A program made the translations under genes and the position numbers. A stretch of DNA of 64,000 nt, from assembly GCA_012838235.1 (NCBI GenBank), contig DUPQ01000009.1:1-64000 (forward strand). The letters are read 5' to 3'. The notes beneath the pieces are model-generated. The model searched no databases and was not told the origin of the DNA. It worked only from the letters and a program-made list of their open reading frames with translations. The stretch comes from Clostridiaceae bacterium. Lineage in GTDB: Bacteria; Bacillota; Clostridia; DUPQ01. Shown here in pieces: positions 50,089 through 59,056 of the stretch (positions are counted from its first letter, which is position 1; each line of letters begins with the position of its first letter).

Positions 50089-51513
50089 ATGATTCCCGTA
50101 CTGGAAAACAGATGGATTTTAAAAGATAATATATTAAAATACTACGGCTTACGTAAAAAGCCGTATACATTTAAAAATACGGTAAACATATCGGCTTCCA
50201 CTGCGAAAATAATACAGTCTTTTGACGGAATAAGACATTTGTCGGAGTGTAAGATAAATAGTCAGATAAAGCAATTGATTAAGAAAAAGATAATTGTCGA
50301 TGTACATTCCAAAAGAACCGTCCCCGATACTATAGATAATGCATTTTTCTGCAAAAACTGCTGTTCAAACGATTATGTGATACCCGGTATAGAGTTTGAT
50401 GACAACGGATTATGCCCCGTTTGTACCAATATGCCTTCGTTTAAGAATATAAAAGATGTCTTACCCGTAGTTAACACCATAGAACACAATGAAAAGGCAA
50501 AATATGATGTCGCTCTTTTCTATACCGGAGGTAAAGACTCCACTTTTCTTTTATACTATTTTGCAGATGTGTTAAAACTGAAGGTGCTTGCTCTTACATG
50601 GGATATTCCTTTCATGTCGGATAATGCAATTAAAAGTATGAATAATGCAAAAGAAATATTCACAGATACCGACTTTATTTCCAAAGCATTGAATGATGAA
50701 GAACAAGCGGCCATATACAAGAAATCCTATGAACTTATGAAAAATGTATGTATATGTCCCTTTGCAGCCTATCCCCTGTTTTTGAAAGAATTGAGAGATT
50801 CGGGTGTAAAGTATGTGGTTTCGGGAAACGAACCGGCTCAACCCATAAATCTCATATTCAACAACTTATCACCAAAAACTTTCTATAACCCGTTATTTCA
50901 GATGCTATTTCGGGTTATATATAACATGGTGAGAATTTTTAAAGGATTGAAGCCGCTAAAAAAAGGTCGGATGGAAATGCTTCTGCTTTTGGAAACATTG
51001 GCCTTCGGGCAACCTCGGTTTATATCCGCTAAAACAGTAAGAAATCCTATGATAAGAAACATACATCAAGCATTGAAAGAGGCGGATGTTCTGATTACTT
51101 CATTTCGGAAAGAGGTTGAACAAGCCTCACTTGACGGCAACATACCTGCCCTTATTCATATCGATTTTAACGATGTAATTAAAGGTTGTATGAATAATAT
51201 TTTATCCGACGGATATGTATGGAAGGATATAAAGGCATTACTCAAAGATAAAGCCGGATGGATTGATTCGGAAAATACAGATTCAGGACTTCATACCAGC
51301 TGTAAAATAGAGCGGTGTAAGGATTTTTCACAGTATCAGTCTTTCAAAGCCATGGAAAGCGATATCATACCTTTCTCCGCACTGGAATTATCCGTTGCCG
51401 TTAATTTAGGTTCTTTGACACGAGAAGATGCAATAAAGGAAATCAGGCACAATTCCGGATTTACCGATGTTGCACCTTGTGAAACCGGGATAATGACTAA
51501 ATCGTTTATGTAA
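50089..51513 (+). CDS. PP-loop ATPase (N-acetyl sugar amidotransferase-like) with N-terminal PqqD/RRE-like winged-helix region
   Basis: PP-loop 'FYTGGKDSTFLLYYF', Cys cluster 'CKNCCSNDYVIPGIEFDDNGLCPVC', N-terminal 'NISASTAKIIQSFDGIRHLSECKINSQIKQLIKKKIIVDV'. Confidence 0.75.
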   Translation: MIPVLENRWILKDNILKYYGLRKKPYTFKNTVNISASTAKIIQSFDGIRHLSECKINSQIKQLIKKKIIVDVHSKRTVPDTIDNAFFCKNCCSNDYVIPGIEFDDNGLCPVCTNMPSFKNIKDVLPVVNTIEHNEKAKYDVALFYTGGKDSTFLLYYFADVLKLKVLALTWDIPFMSDNAIKSMNNAKEIFTDTDFISKALNDEEQAAIYKKSYELMKNVCICPFAAYPLFLKELRDSGVKYVVSGNEPAQPINLIFNNLSPKTFYNPLFQMLFRVIYNMVRIFKGLKPLKKGRMEMLLLLETLAFGQPRFISAKTVRNPMIRNIHQALKEADVLITSFRKEVEQASLDGNIPALIHIDFNDVIKGCMNNILSDGYVWKDIKALLKDKAGWIDSENTDSGLHTSCKIERCKDFSQYQSFKAMESDIIPFSALELSVAVNLGSLTREDAIKEIRHNSGFTDVAPCETGIMTKSFM

Positions 51514-52288
51514 TATCTATAAGTTTTCCTAAGTTTTTTACTCCCTTGGATACAATGGATTTTGCTATGGGATTATTGAAAGTGCAGAGTCTTGCACCAA
51601 ATTCACATACCTTGACACAAGCTGCACATCTTATGCATTGTTTAACCGAAATACTTAAGTCTTTATCAATTGCATCGGTCGGACATGCCGTTATGCATTT
51701 ATTGCACCGTACACACTTATTCTTATCTACGCGAGGTATCTTTATTGAAACTTTTCCTAAAAACTTCTGACCGAAAAGTTCCGCTACCGCAAACTGCCCC
51801 TTTATATCAACATGCTTTTTATTCTTCACATTGTAAATAACTTTTTTTAAGAAATTCTCCAATTCAACGGAATAATCGTAGTATATACCGTAATCTTTAA
51901 AGGCACTTGAATAGGAATGTTCGGCAGGTATAGCAGCAGCTCCGTATATCGATATACCTTTTTCCTTTAAAATATGGTTTGCCTGAGATAAAGCGTTACC
52001 TATAGTAACGGAACCGTATGTAGCTACGATAGCACCATTTTCCGCATTGATTTTAAGATGTTTAAGATATTCCGCATACGCATCGGGAATGGACTGATTA
52101 TATACCGGAAAAGCTATGACAAACAAATCATATGCGATATCCACCGCCTGTCTTCTCTCTCTTATTGCACGTCTTGTAACATCAAATATATCTACCGCAT
52201 ATCCGTTGTTTCTCAGTGTTTTAGCCATATCTTCACACAAGTTATATGTGTTCCTTGTCGGTGAAAAACAGTTAATCAGGCATCTCAT
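51506..52288 (-). CDS. EFR1-type flavodoxin-ferredoxin fusion protein
   Basis: N-terminal flavodoxin-like 'CFSPTRNTYNLCEDMAKTL', C-terminal 'CVRCNKCITACPTDAI' and 'CIRCAACVKVCEFGA'. Confidence 0.88.
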   Translation of the reverse strand: MRCLINCFSPTRNTYNLCEDMAKTLRNNGYAVDIFDVTRRAIRERRQAVDIAYDLFVIAFPVYNQSIPDAYAEYLKHLKINAENGAIVATYGSVTIGNALSQANHILKEKGISIYGAAAIPAEHSYSSAFKDYGIYYDYSVELENFLKKVIYNVKNKKHVDIKGQFAVAELFGQKFLGKVSIKIPRVDKNKCVRCNKCITACPTDAIDKDLSISVKQCIRCAACVKVCEFGARLCTFNNPIAKSIVSKGVKNLGKLIDIT

Positions 52289-53385
52289 ATAGTATCTCCT
52301 TCAAAATCCGTTACTGAAAACATTGTCTTCAAACGATTATACTCCTCTTTTGCATTTTCATCCGGTTTACCGGTATATATTGCTCTGATAAGAACATTCT
52401 TCATTGTATGTTCAACAGGTGCAAACTCCACCATATCCGTACTGTAACCTTTGGATTTCAAAGCCAGAACTCTTAATGTATTTGTCAGCATTTCGGTAAA
52501 CCTGTCTTTCTGTAAACCGTTATGAAAGCATAGGTTTAAGTTGTTCATTATCTATCTGCTTAAATAACTGATGCTGACAGCACGGAACCGATATGATGAG
52601 TTTTGCCTTGTTCCTTACAGCACTGCTCAAAAAGATATCAGTTGCTATATCACATGCATGAAGTCCTACCGCTATATCCAAGTAATCGTCATATGCCTTA
52701 ATATCGCCGGATATGAAAGTTAAATCTGTCATACCGTATTTTTCAGCAATATCATTAAGATTACTATAACATCACTCTTTAAATCTATACCTGTTATATT
52801 GGTATTCATATGTTTAATATTATGCAAATAAAAGTGTAATGCAAAAGTCAGATAACCTTTACCGCAACAAAAATCCACAACCTTAAGTTGCTTATTATCA
52901 AATGACAGTTTTTCAAATGCGTGGTCGAATATCTGCAAAAAACTGTTAATCTGCACAAATTTTCTGCGCCCTTTGTCGGTAACAACACCGTTTATATCAG
53001 ATATCCCCAGATAATAAAGAAACGGTGCATCGGTTCCGTCTTTTATGATATGGTTCTTCTGTTTATCATGACTTGTATTTACAACTGACTTTGTAGGCTT
53101 ATGATTTTTTATGATAAGTTCGTTTTTCCTGTTTCTGAATACAACTATGTCGTTCTGTTTGGTAAAGATAGTACATTCTTTGAAATTAGTCGTAATAAGC
53201 TTATATATATGCTCAAATAGATTACTTCCATCAAAATTGATATGAAAAGCTTTATTATCGGAAAAATACTCCAGTTGAAAGCCGTCATTCACTCTTCTTA
53301 TTCCGGCTTTACTCATATCCGCAGTTGCTTTTCCGAATGAGACCTGTAGAATATCCTTATGTTTTATATCAGACAAAATATCCAT
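52285..53385 (-). pseudogene. Class I SAM-dependent methyltransferase (METTL25/Methyltransf_32-like) disrupted by two compensating frameshifts
   Basis: Three ORFs (53385..52729, 52732..52520, 52548..52285) read as one protein: '...VVDFCCGKGYLTFALHFYL...GIDLKSDVI / NLNDIAEKYGMTDLTFISGDI...SVPCCQHQLFKQIDNEQLKPML / HNGLQKDRFTEMLTNTLRVLALKSKGY'. Confidence 0.8.
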
Positions 53386-53470
53386 ATACGAATTATACCA
53401 TCTTTTAACTTATGATTATATGATAAAATAGGGGTACTGAATTATATAGATTATTTAAAGGCGGTATGTT

Positions 53471-53848
53471 ATGACAAAGAAGATTATAAAAGTAGAAGGA
53501 TGCCCTCAGGCAATTGGGCCCTATTCTCAGGCGGTAAGAGCGGATAATTTGCTTTTTGTATCAGGCAATCTCCCTGTTGATCCTGCCACGGGAAAGATTC
53601 CGGAAGGAGTGGAAAAGCAGACCCATACGGTGCTTGGAAACATAGCAACCTTATTAAAAGGTGCAGGTCTGGATATGAGCGATATTATTAAGACAACATT
53701 GTTTATTAAAGATATGAATGATTTTTCCGTCATAAATGCAATATATGCCGAATATTTCACATCCGACTACCCTGCCCGTTCCACTGTGGAAGTGGCAAGG
53801 CTTCCCAAGGATGCTTTGATAGAAATAGAGTGTATAGCTAAATATTGA
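53471..53848 (+). CDS. RidA family protein
   Basis: 'PQAIGPYSQAVRADNLLFVSGNLPVDPATG', 'DYPARSTVEVARLPKDALIEIECIA'. Confidence 0.96.
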   Translation: MTKKIIKVEGCPQAIGPYSQAVRADNLLFVSGNLPVDPATGKIPEGVEKQTHTVLGNIATLLKGAGLDMSDIIKTTLFIKDMNDFSVINAIYAEYFTSDYPARSTVEVARLPKDALIEIECIAKY

Positions 53849-55336
53849 TTAATGGAAGCAGGAGCCCCCTATAAACTCCCTTAATATGGAACTGGGAGGT
53901 ACCGCTGCGGAATCAATCTTTTCAAATGCCGACAGTATATCCAACAGTCTTTTCGCCTCATCATATGCCGGGTCATCTTTCTTGACTTTCTTCAATATAG
54001 GTTCCGCGAATACTCTTAACAATCCGTGTTCGTACATCAATGCACTGTTGAATATCACATCGGCCTGTTCCTGGAACGGGAAAATATACTTATCCTCACC
54101 CGATCTGACCGATTCCCACATATTCAATGTACGGGATGCCGAGGAATTCCTGTATTCGTAATCCCTGGTTAATCTGCGTATGAGTCTTGTATCAGTAGTG
54201 GCAAATCTGTTGTGACTGTCTATATTAATAGTAGTTAATGCGCTGATATATATTTTGTAAATATATTTCTCCTCGATTCCTTTTGTCATGACCGGATTAA
54301 GTCCGTGTATACCTTCTATGATAAGAACCTCCGAATCGCTCAATGAAAGCGGTATAAGTTCCTCTTTCCTGGACGCCGTATTAAAATCAAAAACAGGTAT
54401 CATTGTGTGTCCTTTTTTTGAAAGTTCTTTCATATTATCCTGAAACATGCATATGTCCAGAGCATCTACCGATTCAAGATCCACTTTGCCCGTTTCATCG
54501 GGCACCATATCCGCTCTGTTAATATAGTAATTATCCAGTGATATTATCTTTGCTTTAACTCCGTGAACAATCAGATGAATCTTAAGCCTGTTGGCAAAGG
54601 TGGTCTTTCCGCTGCTGGAAGGACCGGCTATCATGACGAATTTTTTATGCTTTTCGCTTATCTCACGGGAAATCTGTCCTAATTTGATATCCTGAAGAGC
54701 TTCCGTAGCAAGTATTATATCGTTAACCGAACCGCTTCTTACTACCCTGTTTAAGCTGGTTACATCGGGAATGCCCAGTACATCTCCCCACCTGTTAAAC
54801 TCACCGAATACCGCTGCCAGTTTATTCTGTTCCGTATACTGCGGTAACTCATACGGTTTATGACGTGTCGGATAGAAATAGATAAAACCCGGTTCATATG
54901 CCCTTATATCAAACAAATCCACATATGATGTTCTTTCGGCCACTTTGGAATAGAAGATGGATATAAAGCCGTCCAGATTGTATATGAGTACTTTGGGGTT
55001 ATTGACATATTCCAATGACTCGGCAATGTCATATATCTTACGTTCCCTAAAAATCTCAATGGCTTTTTGTCTTGTGCAGTGTAATTCCTTAATCGGTACA
55101 TCCTTATCGATATATTCCCGAACACCTTTTTTAATGGCTTCCACATGCTCATTATTTATCTTTATATCCTCAACCGTACAGAAACTTCCTTTATTTATCG
55201 AATACTCAATCTTTACTTTTCTGTGAGGAAAAATATCATTAAGAACTTTCAGAAGAATAAGTTGAAGAGTATTACGGTATGTACGTATACCCGGAATTGT
55301 GGTTATATCAATTTTACGGTCAAACTTCCTGTCCAC
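53849..55336 (-). CDS. Nucleoside (uridine) kinase with ThrRS-like N-terminal region
   Basis: 'MIAGPSSSGKTTFANRL', 'SLDNYYINR', 'LIIEGIHGLNP', N-terminal second-additional-domain-like segment. Confidence 0.9.
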   Translation of the reverse strand: MDRKFDRKIDITTIPGIRTYRNTLQLILLKVLNDIFPHRKVKIEYSINKGSFCTVEDIKINNEHVEAIKKGVREYIDKDVPIKELHCTRQKAIEIFRERKIYDIAESLEYVNNPKVLIYNLDGFISIFYSKVAERTSYVDLFDIRAYEPGFIYFYPTRHKPYELPQYTEQNKLAAVFGEFNRWGDVLGIPDVTSLNRVVRSGSVNDIILATEALQDIKLGQISREISEKHKKFVMIAGPSSSGKTTFANRLKIHLIVHGVKAKIISLDNYYINRADMVPDETGKVDLESVDALDICMFQDNMKELSKKGHTMIPVFDFNTASRKEELIPLSLSDSEVLIIEGIHGLNPVMTKGIEEKYIYKIYISALTTINIDSHNRFATTDTRLIRRLTRDYEYRNSSASRTLNMWESVRSGEDKYIFPFQEQADVIFNSALMYEHGLLRVFAEPILKKVKKDDPAYDEAKRLLDILSAFEKIDSAAVPPSSILREFIGGSCFH

Positions 55337-56024
55337 TCTTTATCACCTTCCTCATCAGTTTTACTCCACCAATGGTAGCAAACATTCCTAAAAATAGCAA
55401 ACCGAAACAGAGACTGACATAATAGGATATTGACACAAAGAAGTCCAAAGACATTATATTTACCAACAAATCGGTATAGGGATCCAACAGATACAAATCA
55501 TTTGTAAAGAGAATCTCATGGAACAACATCCAGAAACTGTGGAAATCCACTATCATATAGAAGATAAGCATTATAAACAGCAGTACGGTTATTACCATGG
55601 TTATCATTACGGTTTTTAAGAAAATCGATCTCATTGTATCCATATCCATGAGAAATCCCGCAATAACTATGATTGCAAGTAAACATATCATTATCACTAA
55701 AACCCACTCGGAAACAGTAAAAAGGTTAAGAACATCCACCATATGTGTTTTTTCCCGTTCATTGAATATCTCTCTTTTAACTCCTTCCTGTATGTCATAT
55801 ATAACGAGGTCTTTTCTGTCCCCTTTCATGTATTTTATAATCTCATGGGTAATATCATCCAACTCCTCCTGAGTCATAAGAACAAACGGGGCTATTTCAT
55901 GTTTAATCTGTAATTTCCTGTAAAGCTTCTCATTAAAAGCCACATACCGTATCGAACTTAACAGGAACACAAAACACAATATTATTGCAAAAACTACAGC
56001 CATTATCCTTATAGCAATTCTCAT
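55320..56024 (-). CDS. TIGR01906-like integral membrane protein
   Basis: Multi-TM with 'LLSSIRYVAFNEKLY' and 'ITHEIIKYMKGDRKDLVI'; architecture matches family from memory. Confidence 0.75.
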   Translation of the reverse strand: MRIAIRIMAVVFAIILCFVFLLSSIRYVAFNEKLYRKLQIKHEIAPFVLMTQEELDDITHEIIKYMKGDRKDLVIYDIQEGVKREIFNEREKTHMVDVLNLFTVSEWVLVIMICLLAIIVIAGFLMDMDTMRSIFLKTVMITMVITVLLFIMLIFYMIVDFHSFWMLFHEILFTNDLYLLDPYTDLLVNIMSLDFFVSISYYVSLCFGLLFLGMFATIGGVKLMRKVIKSGQEV

Positions 56025-59000
56025 AACAATCCCCTCACCACATCATAAAGTATCTTATCCGAAACCGGATTAACTCCTACTCTGCCTTTTAAATTCAAAG
56101 TTGTAAATATTCCGTCCTCATTATGCATAAGTACCGGTCTTTTTTCTTTACGACCTTCAGCCGATTCACCGAAGGCGGGTTTTTTATAGTTAAAGACATA
56201 CATCTTCTCTACCTTATCACACTGTATGAAATATTCCGCAACAAAATTAATCTTATCGGTATCGGAGTCATACAGGAAAGATAAATCATCCCATCTATAA
56301 CCCGGTAAAAGGCTTTGATTGATCGGACAATATGTGGCTTTCCACATCCTTCTGTCGCTCATCTCATAAGTGTGTCGGTTAAACTTAAAATTCTCCAGAC
56401 AGGAATTCAGAATAAATAAGATTGGTTTATTTATGCTTTTTTTGATCGCTTCCGCTTCCTTTAAATGTTTTTTATCGGAAATAATTATAATATCTGCCGT
56501 TTCTTTATCTGCCTGCTTAAAAGCGGGGCTTGTATTTACAACCTGTTTCGCAAGCATTCCTAAAGGATAGGCATTGATACTTTCATAATTATTTTCGAAG
56601 ATATCAAAATTATACACATCGGTATCAATTACCTTGCCCTGATGCTCCATAAATACCGCTAAAGAAAATGCTTCTCTTTCCTTTACGGCAATATCCGATG
56701 TGTCAATGCGTATTTTTCCGACGGGAACTGATTTACAACCTTTTGCGGAAGTATTCAATTTGTAAGTTTTCAAGGGGTTTTTGTGTCGGTCATATAACAC
56801 AGCTGTTATTGTCATATCGCTGTAATCAACGGCGGTATCGTTTAAAATCCAGCATTCCGCATTCAATACATCGTTTGTATAACATGTTCTTCTGTCACAT
56901 CGCAAATTGACTTTAAGAGGGATCAGGGCCTCTTTAAAAGCGAAATATGCAGGTTTCGGCACTCTGTCCACACCCACAACGGTCTTCATCCACCCCGAAG
57001 GATAAGCGTCAATCAGAAGGTGCAATGCGGTCTGAACCACATAATCGCTTCTTCTCCTTAATGCCAGAGTCATAATACTTGCAGCTTTTGCCTGATGGAG
57101 TTGACTGAAATATATCCAGTCTTTTATATTATCCTGCTCATAGAACCAGTCACCATGCATGGAATTGGTCTGTGCTCTTACTATCCTGTCCGGTATCCAG
57201 CAGTCTTCTTCATTCTTCGGAAGCCATTCTTTCGGGTATCTTTCTTTCATAAGGTCAAGATTATCCAAACCCTCGGATCCGTACTCTCCGCATGCCGTTT
57301 TCCAATCTTTTCTTATAGCGGGCAGATAACCTCTGTATAAATCTCCTATCGGTAGAGCATGATTTGTATACCACATGTTATAGCAGTGGAAATCGGATAA
57401 GCCTTCAAAGGTAGGAGGATCGTAATCCCCTTCCACCCTTTTAATTACTCTGTAAGGATTTTCCTGCTTTATTACTCTGTCACATATCTCAAACCAATTC
57501 TCCAGTTCCGCTCTGTTAAGATTTATTTGCTGATTGTCCGATTTGAACTGATCGGTAGGCTCATTTATGTAGGAAACCATTATTACGCTCGGATGTCTCC
57601 TAACATGCCTTTCCATCTCGCCTACCTGTCTTACCGCTTCATAAAACTGGCTTCTTGCAAGCTGACCGAATAACGGAAAATCCGCCTGTACCATCATTCC
57701 CAGCATATCACAGTATTCATATATTTCCGATTGCACCGGTCGCTGCGTAATCCTGTAATAATTCATATTGCAGTATTTGGCTATAAGGATGTCCTCTATG
57801 AGCTGCTCATAATCATCATTCATTACGCATAACTGCAAATGGCCCATCTCATTTGCACCTCTTAACAGAATCTCGGCATTGTTAAGATAAAGCGTTCCGT
57901 ACGGTTTATTCACGGTATCCATATGGAATTTACGCATTCCGAAATTCTGCTCATATTGATCGGAATTGTCCGATTCTATTATCACGGTATATAGATACGG
58001 AGTAAAACTGTGCCATAATCTGGGGTTTTCTATTTTGATGTCAAAATGGTAGTGGTTTTCCCCTTCATGTATTTTTCTTTGAAACTCACCTTTATATCTG
58101 AAGCAATCGTCAAAATTAAACGGTTCAACAGAAATATTTATCTTAACATCTTTCTTATACCTATCAACATTTTTAACTACCACTTTTATCTTTGCCGTTT
58201 GATTGTCTATATCCGGATAAACACAGGCATCAAAAATAAATGTACTTTCTCTTTTTTCAATATATACCTTATCAAAAATACCGCCTCCGGGGGGACAATG
58301 ATGCCATCCGTCCTTCGGGTCATCCCAACCGATACCGGTTGCGGCATATATCTTTTTACCCAATCTGCCGTTTTCCCCTAACATGGTGATATCGTTTTCC
58401 ACTCTTACTACAAGAACATTTCCCTTCTCTTTAAGATATTCCGTAATGTCTTCTTCAAACGCATAGAAGAAACCTTCATGCGACAGTACATGTCGGCTGT
58501 TGACATATACCCCGGTAATATAGTCGGAACCTTTGAATACGATATAGTCTCTTAAGTTGTCTTTTTTGTAATCAAATTCCGTCCGGTAATATGTTACCCA
58601 TTTACCCGTAGGACCGTGGTAATGAGGTATTGTTATGCTTTCCCATATACCCCTTCCTTCCAAAACGGCTGAGAAATCGTCAATATCCTCCCGTGTCTCA
58701 AAACGGAAATCGAAATTCTTAAACTCCAGTCTCGCTCTTTTTATTGCATGTTTACTTCTTCTTTTCAAAAAAGGTGCGTATTGCGCTTTTAATTGCTCAA
58801 GACCTTCATAGTAATTCTTTAATTGCTGCTCGTACGATTGCTCCTCGGGAAAAGAATATTTATCTTTTATTTTATCAATCACTTTGCCTTCATTGTTATC
58901 TTTACAAATATCATTGTCTTTAACAATATTGACACACTCAAACAAAACATCCGGTACCGGTACCGGTTGCTTTGCTTCCATATATTCTTTTCTTTGTTCT

Positions 59001-59044
59001 ATCTTTGTATCGGCGATTGCCGCAAACAAATCAATACTGTTCAA
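56021..59044 (-). CDS. Glycoside hydrolase family 2 protein (1007 aa)
   Basis: Sugar-binding/immunoglobulin/TIM layout; acid/base region 'VIMVSYINEPTDQF', nucleophile region 'TACGEYGSEGLDNLDL'; no signal peptide apparent. Confidence 0.88.
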   Translation of the reverse strand: MNSIDLFAAIADTKIEQRKEYMEAKQPVPVPDVLFECVNIVKDNDICKDNNEGKVIDKIKDKYSFPEEQSYEQQLKNYYEGLEQLKAQYAPFLKRRSKHAIKRARLEFKNFDFRFETREDIDDFSAVLEGRGIWESITIPHYHGPTGKWVTYYRTEFDYKKDNLRDYIVFKGSDYITGVYVNSRHVLSHEGFFYAFEEDITEYLKEKGNVLVVRVENDITMLGENGRLGKKIYAATGIGWDDPKDGWHHCPPGGGIFDKVYIEKRESTFIFDACVYPDIDNQTAKIKVVVKNVDRYKKDVKINISVEPFNFDDCFRYKGEFQRKIHEGENHYHFDIKIENPRLWHSFTPYLYTVIIESDNSDQYEQNFGMRKFHMDTVNKPYGTLYLNNAEILLRGANEMGHLQLCVMNDDYEQLIEDILIAKYCNMNYYRITQRPVQSEIYEYCDMLGMMVQADFPLFGQLARSQFYEAVRQVGEMERHVRRHPSVIMVSYINEPTDQFKSDNQQINLNRAELENWFEICDRVIKQENPYRVIKRVEGDYDPPTFEGLSDFHCYNMWYTNHALPIGDLYRGYLPAIRKDWKTACGEYGSEGLDNLDLMKERYPKEWLPKNEEDCWIPDRIVRAQTNSMHGDWFYEQDNIKDWIYFSQLHQAKAASIMTLALRRRSDYVVQTALHLLIDAYPSGWMKTVVGVDRVPKPAYFAFKEALIPLKVNLRCDRRTCYTNDVLNAECWILNDTAVDYSDMTITAVLYDRHKNPLKTYKLNTSAKGCKSVPVGKIRIDTSDIAVKEREAFSLAVFMEHQGKVIDTDVYNFDIFENNYESINAYPLGMLAKQVVNTSPAFKQADKETADIIIISDKKHLKEAEAIKKSINKPILFILNSCLENFKFNRHTYEMSDRRMWKATYCPINQSLLPGYRWDDLSFLYDSDTDKINFVAEYFIQCDKVEKMYVFNYKKPAFGESAEGRKEKRPVLMHNEDGIFTTLNLKGRVGVNPVSDKILYDVVRGLL

Positions 59045-59056
59045 AGCATACCTCTG

